Assembly (NCBI GenBank): GCA_900769765.1
Contig: CAAGHW010000113.1
Location: 1 to 19,019, forward strand
DNA from: Bacteroidaceae bacterium
GTDB taxonomy: Bacteria > Bacteroidota > Bacteroidia > Bacteroidales > Bacteroidaceae
Direction of reading: 5' to 3'
Length of the DNA stretch: 19,019 bases
In this document: positions 1 through 8,200 of the stretch, piece by piece
Position numbering within the stretch: position 1 is the stretch's first letter
Layout: every line of letters begins with the position of its first letter
Notes under the pieces: generated by a model
Databases searched by the model: none
What the model saw: only the letters and a program-made list of their open reading frames with translations
What the model was told of the DNA's origin: nothing
Position numbers and translations under genes: made by a program

Positions 1-2934
1 AGGAGTAATTTGATCCATTGGATAGAGAGCCATCAGGTGCGACATGTGACGGTGTCCCAATTCGCCTCTTGTATGCGCAGAATACTTCCACTCACGGAGC
101 AACAGATCTCCATAGTTTACTCCATTGTTTGCTCGTTGGCAAGTCTCAGTTGCAAGACCCTTATCGGTTTTTGCAAGATAGTCGTTCAATTTTTCAATGT
201 CAGCCTCTGAAATATCCAATGTGTTTGCACCAAGGATGTCGATAGCATCCTTAAGATTCTGGAACAGATAGCTTATCATCTGCTGTGCATGGGCTGTACC
301 ATCCTCACCGCTAGGACCATGTTCTGGTGAATACTCATTCGGAGCAAGATATACACCGTTCACATTCTTAAGACGATGGAACCAGAACTCGGCGCAAGAC
401 CACATTACAGGGAATGCCTTCTTCAAGAAATCCTTATCCTGTGTGTAGAGCCAGTGTGTCCACAAGTGGCTTGTGTACCAAACATTGGCTACAAGGTAGT
501 TGCTGCCCCATGTACTCATACTGTTGTAGAGTGAAGACTCGGTCATAACGCTCCAACCCTTGGTATCTCCATTATTGTAATCCCTGGCAACCTTTTGCCA
601 ACCCTCGCTCTGTGCACCACGGATGATGAAGTTCAAGAATGGCTTGTGAAGGTCACTGAGGTTTGTTACCTCTGTTGGCCAATAGTTCATCTGGATGTTG
701 ATGTTTGTATGGATATCGGAGTTCCATACACCATGAGATGCTGAACAACCCAGATTGTTCCATATACCCTGAAGGTTGTTAGGAGCTGCAATAGGCTTGC
801 GGTTAGAGCTGATAGCCAAGTAACGGCCATAGTGGAAATAGAGCTGCTCGAGGAACAAGTGGTCGTTCTGTGTGCTGGTTCCGCTCTGGTTGTTAGGATA
901 ATAATTGTCAACAAGCTCTTTTGTATCAACCTTTGGAGTTGTAAGACCAAGGTCGAATGTCATGCGCTTTGTATAAGAAGTGAACTCGGCAATGTGGTCG
1001 GCCTTGATAGCATCGAAGTTCTTGGTCTGTACCTTTTCAATATCAGCCTTTACACGATTGTTCACATCGTCCTTAGACTCGCTTGTGAAATAGTTGGTAA
1101 AGACATCCATATCGCCGTTGAAGTTGGTACCACCCTTAAGGAAGAATGTAACCTGTGTAGCATTCTTGACATTGATGCCGGTTGCGCCGGTAGTAATCTC
1201 ACCATCGGAAACGACATGAACGCGCGCCGCATATTTTGCAACTTCCATTGCACCTGTGAACGAAGCTGTTCCGTCGCTATATACAACGTTGTCTGCACCT
1301 ATATCCTCACAAGCCTCAAGCTTGAAAGTAAGATTCAATGTCTCGCCCTCCTCGCACTTGTACTGGCCTGCGATTACCTGGTCGGGAGCAGAGCTGAAGT
1401 ATCTGCGTGTCTGCTTCTTGCCGTTGCCATTCTTGAACTCGACACCAGCGATACCCTCTTCGAGGTCGAGATAACGTACGTATTCTGTAACACCGTCATA
1501 TATGGCATTGTCGTTGTTTATAATGAACAAAGAACCGAAATTGACGAATGTACGATGACCGCCGGCAGCACCTATGGTGTTGGCAGGACCGCTCCAAAGA
1601 GTCTTTTCATTGAACTGGAGTTCTTCGGTACGTACACCGCCGAACACCATACATCCAAGCTCACCGTTACCAAGAGGCAACGCATATTCCTGCCAAGGGT
1701 TGCTTGCTCCGGCAGCTTCGGCAGATGTCTTGTACCACAATGTGTTCGGATTCTCGGGAGAGAATGAAGAGTTACCTTCGATATCTGTTATCTCATATAT
1801 ATAGTTGTCGGGATAATCGGCATAATTCACCTCATCGAGGTAGAATGTACTGCCATCATCACCCACAGCCTGACTGCTGTTCCAAAGAGCAAGATAACCA
1901 TCACGCAAATTCCAATAGTCGTTTGATGTACCGTTCTTCTTGATATATGAAGCATCGCCATTGAATTTGATGGTGCCATCGAATTTGGTTGTATAAGAGG
2001 TGCTGCTTGGGCTTACCATAGAAACACGGGCATTGGCTTCGCTGCCTGTCATACCGAGCACCTTTGTAAGACCTGTAGAGTAGTTATAGATCTTATATGC
2101 AGAACCATCGGCTACAAAAGCCCAGATACCCTTGTTGTCACCAGGAGCATTGGTATTGTTCAAATGCAGATTACTGCCGGTCATATAAGCAGAGTTTATG
2201 CTTACATATCCACCTTTCTTGTTCTTGATAGTATAGAACTTGGTATCGTTGCTGAAATAGCTCACATAAACGGTGTAACCATCCACGATTACCACAGAAT
2301 GCATACCTGCAACATTTGTTGCTGTGAAATCGGATTTGTTCAAAGTCTTTCCAACTTCAATTGCTCCGTTATTATTGTATGTCTGGCCAGCAAAGACAAC
2401 ACCTGCCGAAGCGTCGGTTGTACCAAGAACAGCCACATTATACGAAATAGAACCATTCACAGCCGGTTCAAGCGTCCAGGTTGCTTTGAGATTCGAAGGA
2501 GCATCACAGAAAGGATAATAGCCTTTTTCTGAAGACACTGTAGGGCTTCCTACATATTCAACTTTAAAATAACTACTACCGTTCTTAATGTAGTAATTGC
2601 CGTTACCGGCATCTTCGAAGGTCAACACACTTCTCGCAGGACTTGGCAATGCATCGACATTCCACTGCTGACAGAAGAGATAATAACCGCTTCTGGTTTT
2701 CAGATAATAGCCGCTGCCGCTCTGTTCAAAGCTGAAAATCTGTTCATCACTTTCGGCTTTTGAAACCAGATTGACACCACCATTGGTACCGGACGTATGT
2801 TCGGTATGGTTAGCGGCATTAAGATACAAACCCGAGGAGACATCCTTCAAACGATACTCCTTGTTCACATCAATCTGTGCCGTCACACCCATTGTGAGCA
2901 ACAACGACACGACAAAAAACATTAATTTTCTCAT
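1..2934 (-). CDS. GH95 family secreted glycosidase, copy B (C-terminus cut by window edge)
   Basis: An open frame of 978 codons runs from ATG at 2934 to the window edge without a stop; I translated it by hand. It begins with a signal peptide (MRKLMFFVVSLLLTMGVTAQ). Residues about 21-155 look like a ricin/beta-trefoil lectin-like module, and a second lectin-like module at about 215-375 carries KGGYVS and DNKGIW motifs. The GH95 N-terminal beta domain starts near 395 (NTLWYKTSA, LPLGNGELGC), followed by the helical barrel. N744 and N746 in HTNINIQMNYW and E871 in YSPEH match the residues that position water and act as acid in characterised GH95 enzymes. The catalytic Asp region (IDGNFG in copy A) lies outside the window, along with about 240 residues. 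GH95 enzymes remove terminal alpha-1,2-L-fucose, and some remove alpha-L-galactose. It is a close tandem paralog of the gene at 3072-6791. The family is sure; the exact substrate is not. Confidence 0.93.
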   Translation of the reverse strand, partial: MRKLMFFVVSLLLTMGVTAQIDVNKEYRLKDVSSGLYLNAANHTEHTSGTNGGVNLVSKAESDEQIFSFEQSGSGYYLKTRSGYYLFCQQWNVDALPSPARSVLTFEDAGNGNYYIKNGSSYFKVEYVGSPTVSSEKGYYPFCDAPSNLKATWTLEPAVNGSISYNVAVLGTTDASAGVVFAGQTYNNNGAIEVGKTLNKSDFTATNVAGMHSVVIVDGYTVYVSYFSNDTKFYTIKNKKGGYVSINSAYMTGSNLHLNNTNAPGDNKGIWAFVADGSAYKIYNYSTGLTKVLGMTGSEANARVSMVSPSSTSYTTKFDGTIKFNGDASYIKKNGTSNDYWNLRDGYLALWNSSQAVGDDGSTFYLDEVNYADYPDNYIYEITDIEGNSSFSPENPNTLWYKTSAEAAGASNPWQEYALPLGNGELGCMVFGGVRTEELQFNEKTLWSGPANTIGAAGGHRTFVNFGSLFIINNDNAIYDGVTEYVRYLDLEEGIAGVEFKNGNGKKQTRRYFSSAPDQVIAGQYKCEEGETLNLTFKLEACEDIGADNVVYSDGTASFTGAMEVAKYAARVHVVSDGEITTGATGINVKNATQVTFFLKGGTNFNGDMDVFTNYFTSESKDDVNNRVKADIEKVQTKNFDAIKADHIAEFTSYTKRMTFDLGLTTPKVDTKELVDNYYPNNQSGTSTQNDHLFLEQLYFHYGRYLAISSNRKPIAAPNNLQGIWNNLGCSASHGVWNSDIHTNINIQMNYWPTEVTNLSDLHKPFLNFIIRGAQSEGWQKVARDYNNGDTKGWSVMTESSLYNSMSTWGSNYLVANVWYTSHLWTHWLYTQDKDFLKKAFPVMWSCAEFWFHRLKNVNGVYLAPNEYSPEHGPSGEDGTAHAQQMISYLFQNLKDAIDILGANTLDISEADIEKLNDYLAKTDKGLATETCQRANNGVNYGDLLLREWKYSAHTRGELGHRHMSHLMALYPMDQITP

Positions 2935-2976
2935 AGTTTTATAGTTAGTTATGTTTAGATACATTTACACTTGTGG

Positions 2977-3007
2977 CAAATATATTACATATTTTTATAT
3001 AAACAAA
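2977..3007 (-). promoter_or_regulatory. Bacteroidetes-type promoter for GH95 copy B
   Basis: Read on the minus strand, TATATTTG (2984-2977) matches the -7 consensus TAnnTTTG, and TTTG (3007-3004) lies 19 bases upstream as the -33 element. The predicted start of transcription is near 2973, giving a leader of about 40 bases to ATG 2934. It lies just downstream of the hairpin terminator of copy A, so copy B appears to be transcribed on its own. Confidence 0.65.
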
Positions 3008-3019
3008 GAGGAGAACAGC

Positions 3020-3052
3020 AAAAAAAATGGCCCCGCTTTGCGGAGCCATTTT
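3020..3052 (-). terminator. Rho-independent terminator after GH95 copy A
   Basis: The inverted repeat 3027-3049 has a ten-pair stem with one C/A mismatch and a 3-base loop. Read on the minus strand it is followed by a run of T (the A-run at 3020-3027), as expected for termination of the gene ending at 3072. Confidence 0.8.
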
Positions 3053-3071
3053 CACTATTGAACAATATCGA

Positions 3072-6000
3072 TTACTTTGATATTCTCTTTACACCGTCCT
3101 GGATATATACCTGATTGCTTGCGACCTCATTCACACGACGACCCTGGATATCGTAGATTGCACCATTCTTGACACCTTCTACTGCAACGGCCTTGATAGC
3201 TGTCTCGGTTGTGAAGTCAATCTCGACAACAGCATCTTTCGCACAAGGAATTGTTGCAATGCTGTGCTCATCGACAGAAACTGCAACCTCTTTACCATCA
3301 ACAGTTACACGAGCCTTGTCAAGAGCCATTGCACCACGTGTGCAACGTACCTTAAGTTCTGCACCTGCATTGCTTACAATCTTTGCAGACAAGCACTTAC
3401 CGTCGGCCCAGTTGAAATCAACAGTAAAGTTGCCCATAGCCTTCATACCTGTTACCTTACCTGTCTTATTCCATACAGCAGGCAATGCAGGAAGAATATT
3501 GATATAACCGTGTGCACTCTGCAACAACATCTCAGCGATACCAGAGCATACACCAAAGTTACCGTCAATCTGGAATGGAGCGTGTGAGTCGAAGAGGTTG
3601 TAGTAGATACCACCCTGACCCTGGTCTGTTCCGTATGTTGTTGAATGCTTCAATGCATTCTTGATGATGATGTGAGCGTGGTCACCATCCTGAGCGCGTG
3701 CCCAGAGGTTAACCTTCCAACCCATTGACCAACCTGTAGCAGCATCACCACGATGCTTGAGAGCATTGACAGCCGGTACAAAGTAATCGCTCTCAGGAGT
3801 AATCTGATCCATTGGGAAAAGAGCCATCAAGTGTGAGATGTGACGATGGCCTCTTTCACCGACTGAATATGGAGAGTACTTCCACTCGCGGAGCAATTCA
3901 TCACCTTTACTTACACCATTGAAAGGATTACCCCAACCGCCATCATAAACCTCGGTATGCAAGCCCTTATCGGTATTCTGCAAATAATCAGCGAGTTTAT
4001 CAAGATCGGCTTGTGAAAGATCCAAAGTATTTGCACCAAGGATTTCGATAGCCTCAGCAATATTCTCAAAGAGGTAGCTGATCATCTGCTGTGCGTGAGC
4101 TGTACCGTCCTCTTTCTCGTTTCCGTGCTGCTCGGCGCTGAACTCGTCCGGAGCAACCCATGTACCGTCATTAACTCGGCGGTCCTTAATCAAACGGTGG
4201 AACCAGAACTCAGCACAATCCCACATTACAGGGAATGCCTTACGCAAGAACTCCTTATCCTGAGTATAGCGCCAATGCATCCACAAGTGGCTTGTATACC
4301 ATACGTTAGCTACCAGGTAGTTGCTACCCCATGTACTCATACTGTTGTAGAGTGAAGTTTCTGTGAGCACACTCCAACCATAACCTGCGTTATACTGCTG
4401 ACCGACTTTCTTCCAACCCTCGCTCTGTGCACCACGAATGATGAAGTTCACGAATGGCTTGTGAAGGTCAGAAAGGTTTGTGATTTCTGTAGGCCAGTAG
4501 TTCATCTGGATGTTGATGTTTGTGTGAACGTCAGAGTTCCATGGTGAATCGGAAGCACGGTCGTTCCAAATACCCTGCAAGTTGTTTGGAGCCGCGATAG
4601 GCTTGCGGTTAGAGCTGATAGCCAAGTAACGGCCATAGTGGAAATACAACTGCTCGAGGAACAAGTGGTCGTTCTCTGTGCTGTTTGCATTCGGGTTGTT
4701 AGGATAATAGTTGTCAACCAATGTCTTTGTATCAACCTTTGGAGTTTCAAGGCCAAGGTCGAATGTCATACGCTTTGTGATAGCTCTGAAATCGGCAATG
4801 TGGTCAGCCTCAATAGCTGCAAAGCCTTTATCAATTGCTTTTTCAATATCTGCCTTTGCACGAGCATCAACGTCGGCAGGAGTCTCCGCTGTAAAATAGT
4901 TGTTGAGAACCTCCATGTCGCCATTGAAGTTTGTTGCACCCTTAAGGTAGAATGTAACCTCTGTCGCATTCTTTACAGAGATACCATTTACAGAAGATGT
5001 TACAATTGCACCCTCATTGGCAACAACATGTAGACGTGCAGCAAAGTTGACTGATGTCAAAGAACCCTTGAACGATACTGTACCACCGTCATATACTACT
5101 TTGTCAAAGCCAAGTTCCATCTCGGGCTGAAGCTTGAACAACAAGTCGAGTTTATCATCACCCTCAACAACATACTGACCGGCAATAACCTGATCGGGAG
5201 CAGAACTGAAATATTTACGAACCTGTTTTGTACCGTTAGCATTCTTGAACTCTACACCGGCAATACCTTCTTCGATATCAAGGTAACGTACATAATCTGT
5301 TACACCATTCTCAAGCGATGCATCATTGTTCACAATGAACAAAGAACCGAAATTCATGAATGTACGGTTACCGTCGCCTGCACCTACAACGTTTGCAGGG
5401 CCGCTCCAAAGTGTCTTCTCGTTGAACTGCAGTTCCTCTTTTGCAACACCACCGAATACCATACAGCCGAGTTCACCGTTACCGAGAGGCAATGCGTACT
5501 CCATCCAAGGATAGCTTACACCTGCCGCCATCGCTGATGTCTTATACCACAAAGTGTTCGGGTTCTTAGGAGAATATGATGAAACACCACCAATCAGAGA
5601 AGGGGAAAGATCCTCTTGAGCTTCTACCACAAATTCATCGGGAAATTCGGCACAATCAACCTCCTCGATAAAGAATTTACTACCATCGTCACCAATAGCA
5701 GAGCCACTGTTCCAGATAGCAAGGTGATTACCGCCATTGCCATCACCACGTCTGTTCCAATATTGGCTGTCGGTACCGTTTATCTTGATGTATGAAGGGT
5801 CTGTACCGGTAAAGTCGAATGTTCCGTCGAACAAAGTATTGTAAGAGCTATCATCGGGATCAACCATAGTGGCACGGGCATTATCGTTACTGCCTGTCAT
5901 ACCAAGAACTTTGGCAAGACCTGTTGAGAAATTATAGATTTTGTAAGCAGAGCCTTCTGCCACGAAAGTCCAGATACCCTGATTGTCGCGTACAATACTT

Positions 6001-6791
6001 GAATTTGAAAGCAACATATTTACACCGCTACAATATTCAGGATTCATACTTACATAGCCACCTTTACCGTTCTGGATAGTATAGAACTTTGTACCGGCAT
6101 CAAAGTAGCTTACATAAATGTTTGAACCGTCAACATTTGCAGAAGCGATCTTACCTTCTACGGCATTTGCTTTAAGATGGCTTCTCTTGAGTGTCAGGCC
6201 TGTTTCGAAAGAATCTCCATTCTTATACTCTACACCATCGATAACGACACCGGCTTCAGCAGCATCTGTACCAATAACCGTAACAGTAAATTCAGAAAGA
6301 GGAGCAACACCTTCTTCGATGATAAAACAGTTACCGGGGTCGGCATTTGTCCAACTGTTAAAAATAATACCGGATGCAGTCTGACCGGAAATCTGCGAGT
6401 TCACTCCATTGCCACCAATAATCATCAACCAAGGATGTGAACGATCTGTCTTTTTAAGAGTAAGGACTGAAGTTGCTGACGCTGCAAAGCTACCGTCTGA
6501 GCTTACATACTTTTCAGCACCCAAACTGTAGAGATAGTAGTTTGAACCGTTCTTTTCGATACGGAACAACTGAGCAGGGTCGGCATTATCTCTTGTAACA
6601 GTGCCTACCGAATTACCGGTGCTGCTACAAAGTACGCCAGGAACCTTGTCGCTGTAGAGCAAGAAACAACGCTCGCTACGCAATGTGTAAACCTTGTCAT
6701 TACTCAATTGCGAGAGATCGGTTACCGTCTGCGCCTGTGCGGCAAAAGCCAAACACAAGAAAGAGACAAGCATAAAAAAGATCTTTTTCAT
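3072..6791 (-). CDS. GH95 family secreted glycosidase, copy A (alpha-L-fucosidase type)
   Basis: A complete 1239-residue protein. Residues 1-21 are a signal peptide (cleavage after AQAQ). Two lectin-like modules follow (about 25-160 and 225-378; motifs YLYSLGAEKYV, GKGGYVS, DNQGIW). The GH95 N-terminal beta domain starts at about 412 (TLWYKTSA, PLGNGELGC), then the alpha/alpha barrel at about 705-1095, then a beta domain. Expected catalytic residues are present: N758 and N760 in HTNINIQMNYW, E887 in EFSAEQ, D1076 in QIDGNFG. The last 35 residues (IYDIQGRRV, VYIQDGVKRISK) resemble the short C-terminal tails of many Prevotella secreted proteins and could be a sorting or anchoring signal. It is longer than a bare GH95 (about 780 residues) because of the lectin modules. 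Likely role: removal of terminal fucose, or alpha-L-galactose, from glycans outside the cell or in the periplasm. The family call is strong; the substrate is inferred. Confidence 0.95.
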   Translation of the reverse strand: MKKIFFMLVSFLCLAFAAQAQTVTDLSQLSNDKVYTLRSERCFLLYSDKVPGVLCSSTGNSVGTVTRDNADPAQLFRIEKNGSNYYLYSLGAEKYVSSDGSFAASATSVLTLKKTDRSHPWLMIIGGNGVNSQISGQTASGIIFNSWTNADPGNCFIIEEGVAPLSEFTVTVIGTDAAEAGVVIDGVEYKNGDSFETGLTLKRSHLKANAVEGKIASANVDGSNIYVSYFDAGTKFYTIQNGKGGYVSMNPEYCSGVNMLLSNSSIVRDNQGIWTFVAEGSAYKIYNFSTGLAKVLGMTGSNDNARATMVDPDDSSYNTLFDGTFDFTGTDPSYIKINGTDSQYWNRRGDGNGGNHLAIWNSGSAIGDDGSKFFIEEVDCAEFPDEFVVEAQEDLSPSLIGGVSSYSPKNPNTLWYKTSAMAAGVSYPWMEYALPLGNGELGCMVFGGVAKEELQFNEKTLWSGPANVVGAGDGNRTFMNFGSLFIVNNDASLENGVTDYVRYLDIEEGIAGVEFKNANGTKQVRKYFSSAPDQVIAGQYVVEGDDKLDLLFKLQPEMELGFDKVVYDGGTVSFKGSLTSVNFAARLHVVANEGAIVTSSVNGISVKNATEVTFYLKGATNFNGDMEVLNNYFTAETPADVDARAKADIEKAIDKGFAAIEADHIADFRAITKRMTFDLGLETPKVDTKTLVDNYYPNNPNANSTENDHLFLEQLYFHYGRYLAISSNRKPIAAPNNLQGIWNDRASDSPWNSDVHTNINIQMNYWPTEITNLSDLHKPFVNFIIRGAQSEGWKKVGQQYNAGYGWSVLTETSLYNSMSTWGSNYLVANVWYTSHLWMHWRYTQDKEFLRKAFPVMWDCAEFWFHRLIKDRRVNDGTWVAPDEFSAEQHGNEKEDGTAHAQQMISYLFENIAEAIEILGANTLDLSQADLDKLADYLQNTDKGLHTEVYDGGWGNPFNGVSKGDELLREWKYSPYSVGERGHRHISHLMALFPMDQITPESDYFVPAVNALKHRGDAATGWSMGWKVNLWARAQDGDHAHIIIKNALKHSTTYGTDQGQGGIYYNLFDSHAPFQIDGNFGVCSGIAEMLLQSAHGYINILPALPAVWNKTGKVTGMKAMGNFTVDFNWADGKCLSAKIVSNAGAELKVRCTRGAMALDKARVTVDGKEVAVSVDEHSIATIPCAKDAVVEIDFTTETAIKAVAVEGVKNGAIYDIQGRRVNEVASNQVYIQDGVKRISK

Positions 6792-6848
6792 AGAGTCTGT
6801 TTTAAATTGTTAGTATTAAGTTTATTTTCATTTGCACGACAATCAGGA

Positions 6849-6877
6849 GCATACCTTTCAAGGCATACTCTTTCAAG
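6849..6877. repeat. Tandem direct repeat in leader/start region of GH95 copy A
   Basis: Two adjacent copies: GCATACCTTTCAAG at 6849-6862 and GCATACTCTTTCAAG at 6863-6877, differing by one inserted T. They cover the predicted transcription start and early leader of the gene at 6791. This layout suits a regulator binding two tandem sites, but no regulator is identified. Confidence 0.6.
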
Positions 6878-6880
6878 TAA

Positions 6881-6912
6881 CAAAAATAGGGTGTTTTATT
6901 TATATTGACAAA
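6881..6912 (-). promoter_or_regulatory. Bacteroidetes-type promoter for GH95 copy A
   Basis: On the minus strand TATTTTTG (6888-6881) fits the -7 box TAnnTTTG, and TTTG (6912-6909) lies 20 bases upstream as the -33 box. The leader to ATG 6791 would be about 85 bases and begins in the tandem GCATAC repeat. Confidence 0.65.
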
Positions 6913-6952
6913 TATTTATAATAACAAAAAGATACAGCAACCGTATTTTAAC

Positions 6953-6983
6953 AAAAAAGTGAGCAACCGAAGCTGCTCACTTT
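6953..6983 (-). terminator. Rho-independent terminator after the flavodiiron gene
   Basis: AAAGTGAGCA (6956-6965) pairs with TGCTCACTTT (6974-6983). On the minus strand the top of the stem closes on a TTCG tetraloop and the hairpin is followed by a T-run (the A-run at 6953-6958). It lies 8 bases past the stop of the gene at 6991 and also separates it from GH95 copy A. Confidence 0.85.
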
Positions 6984-6990
6984 AAGGAAT

Positions 6991-8148
6991 TCAATTCAGC
7001 AAGTTACTTGCCAATTGCTCCATTGCCGGAACATCACCATCATTCATTCGGGAACGGATTGTTACCATTGGCTCGACAATCTCAATATTTTTCATGCCCT
7101 CGAGCATACCGCGCATCACACGGCCTGCAGTGGGAGCCCATGAGCCGTTCTCCATTATTGCCACCTTGCGGTTCTGGAAGTTCTTGATTTTAAGGTGATG
7201 CAGGAAATCGTGCATTGGCGGGAACACATCGGCATCGTACGAAGCGGCACATACCACCATGTGACTGTAACGGAAAGCATCCTCCACAGCCTCGGCCATA
7301 TCACAACGCGACAGGTCGGTCACCACAACCTTTGGCGCGCCTTTTTCGCGCAACATATCGGCAAGCCTGTTTGCAGCTACGCCCGTACCGCCATGGATTG
7401 ATGCGTATGCCACAAAAACGCCCTGTGTCTCGGGTTCATACTTGCTCCAAGTGTCGTATAGACCGATGTAATGACCGAGATTCTCGGAAAGCACAGGGCC
7501 ATGCAACGGACATATAATGTTTATATCGAGCGTCGCAGCTTTCTTGAGCAATGCCTGCACCTGCACACCATATTTACCGCAGATATTGAAGTAGTATCGG
7601 CGTGCCTCACACTCCCAGGAGGCTTCGTTGCACAAAGCGCCGAACTTGCCAAAGCCGTCGGCCGAGAAAAGAACCTTTTCGCTCTGCTCATAGCACACCA
7701 TAACCTCGGGCCAATGCACCATTGGAGCTGTAAAGAACTGAAGCGTGTGGCTGCCCAAAGACAATGTATCGCCCTCTTTCACTGCGATTGTGCGCTCTGC
7801 AAAATCGGTGGCAGGGAAGAACTGCGGCATCATCTGCACGGCTTTAGCCGTTGCCACGACCTTCAACTGCGGATATTTTTCAAGCACCTCGGCAATGAGC
7901 GAAGCATGGTCGGGTTCAATGTGCTGCACGACAAGGTAATGGGGTGTTCTGCCGTCGAGAACATTCTCGACATTAGTCCACCACTCCGCACGTTTACGCG
8001 CATCGGCAGTATCCATTATTGCCACCTTTTCATCGAGGATTATGTACGAATTGTAGGCCATACCATCGGGCACCACATACTGGCTCTCAAAAAGGTCGAT
8101 GTCAAGGTCATCGACACCTACATATTTGATTGATGATGTTATTTCCAT
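6991..8148 (-). CDS. Flavodiiron protein (FprA family A-type flavoprotein)
   Basis: 385 residues, the usual length of a class A flavodiiron protein. The metallo-beta-lactamase-like N-terminal half carries the full diiron ligand set: H76-x-E78-x-D80-H81 (QHIEPDHAS), H145 (VHWPE), D164 (FSADGFGKFG) and H216 (CPLHGPV). From about 245 a flavodoxin-like FMN domain follows (VFVAYASIHGGTGVAA, then ENGSWAPTAG near 333-342). Such enzymes are cytoplasmic and reduce O2 to water and/or NO to N2O, protecting anaerobes; the electron donor is usually rubredoxin or a flavin reductase, neither seen next to it. There is no clear TAnnTTTG box in the 52 bases upstream, so it may be read through from the TonB/lipoprotein/GH123-like operon. 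O2 versus NO preference cannot be told from sequence. Confidence 0.95.
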   Translation of the reverse strand: MEITSSIKYVGVDDLDIDLFESQYVVPDGMAYNSYIILDEKVAIMDTADARKRAEWWTNVENVLDGRTPHYLVVQHIEPDHASLIAEVLEKYPQLKVVATAKAVQMMPQFFPATDFAERTIAVKEGDTLSLGSHTLQFFTAPMVHWPEVMVCYEQSEKVLFSADGFGKFGALCNEASWECEARRYYFNICGKYGVQVQALLKKAATLDINIICPLHGPVLSENLGHYIGLYDTWSKYEPETQGVFVAYASIHGGTGVAANRLADMLREKGAPKVVVTDLSRCDMAEAVEDAFRYSHMVVCAASYDADVFPPMHDFLHHLKIKNFQNRKVAIMENGSWAPTAGRVMRGMLEGMKNIEIVEPMVTIRSRMNDGDVPAMEQLASNLLN

Positions 8149-8185
8149 ATATCTTTATTCTTTATGTTGATACTCATTATTCATT

Positions 8186-8197
8186 GCACTGCAGTGC
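8186..8197. repeat. 12-bp perfect palindrome between GH123-like and flavodiiron genes
   Basis: GCACTGCAGTGC is self-complementary and starts 3 bases past the stop codon of the gene ending at 8201. On the minus strand no T-run follows, so it is a poor terminator in that direction. It could be an operator, an RNA-processing hairpin or chance. Confidence 0.4.
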
Positions 8198-8200
8198 TTT

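Noticed and set aside
832..1767. 311-codon open frame on the plus strand
   Set aside because: It is antisense to the GH95 catalytic region, its translation shows no family features, and a related shadow frame occurs over the same region of copy A. It is a by-product of codon use in the real gene.
1..2934. GH95 copy B as a pseudogene because it has no stop
   Set aside because: The frame is open through all 978 visible codons and matches copy A throughout; it is simply cut by the window edge.
7471..8133. 220-codon open frame on the plus strand
   Set aside because: It is antisense to the flavodiiron gene, which has every metal ligand conserved. The Cys/His-rich composition reflects the complementary codons.
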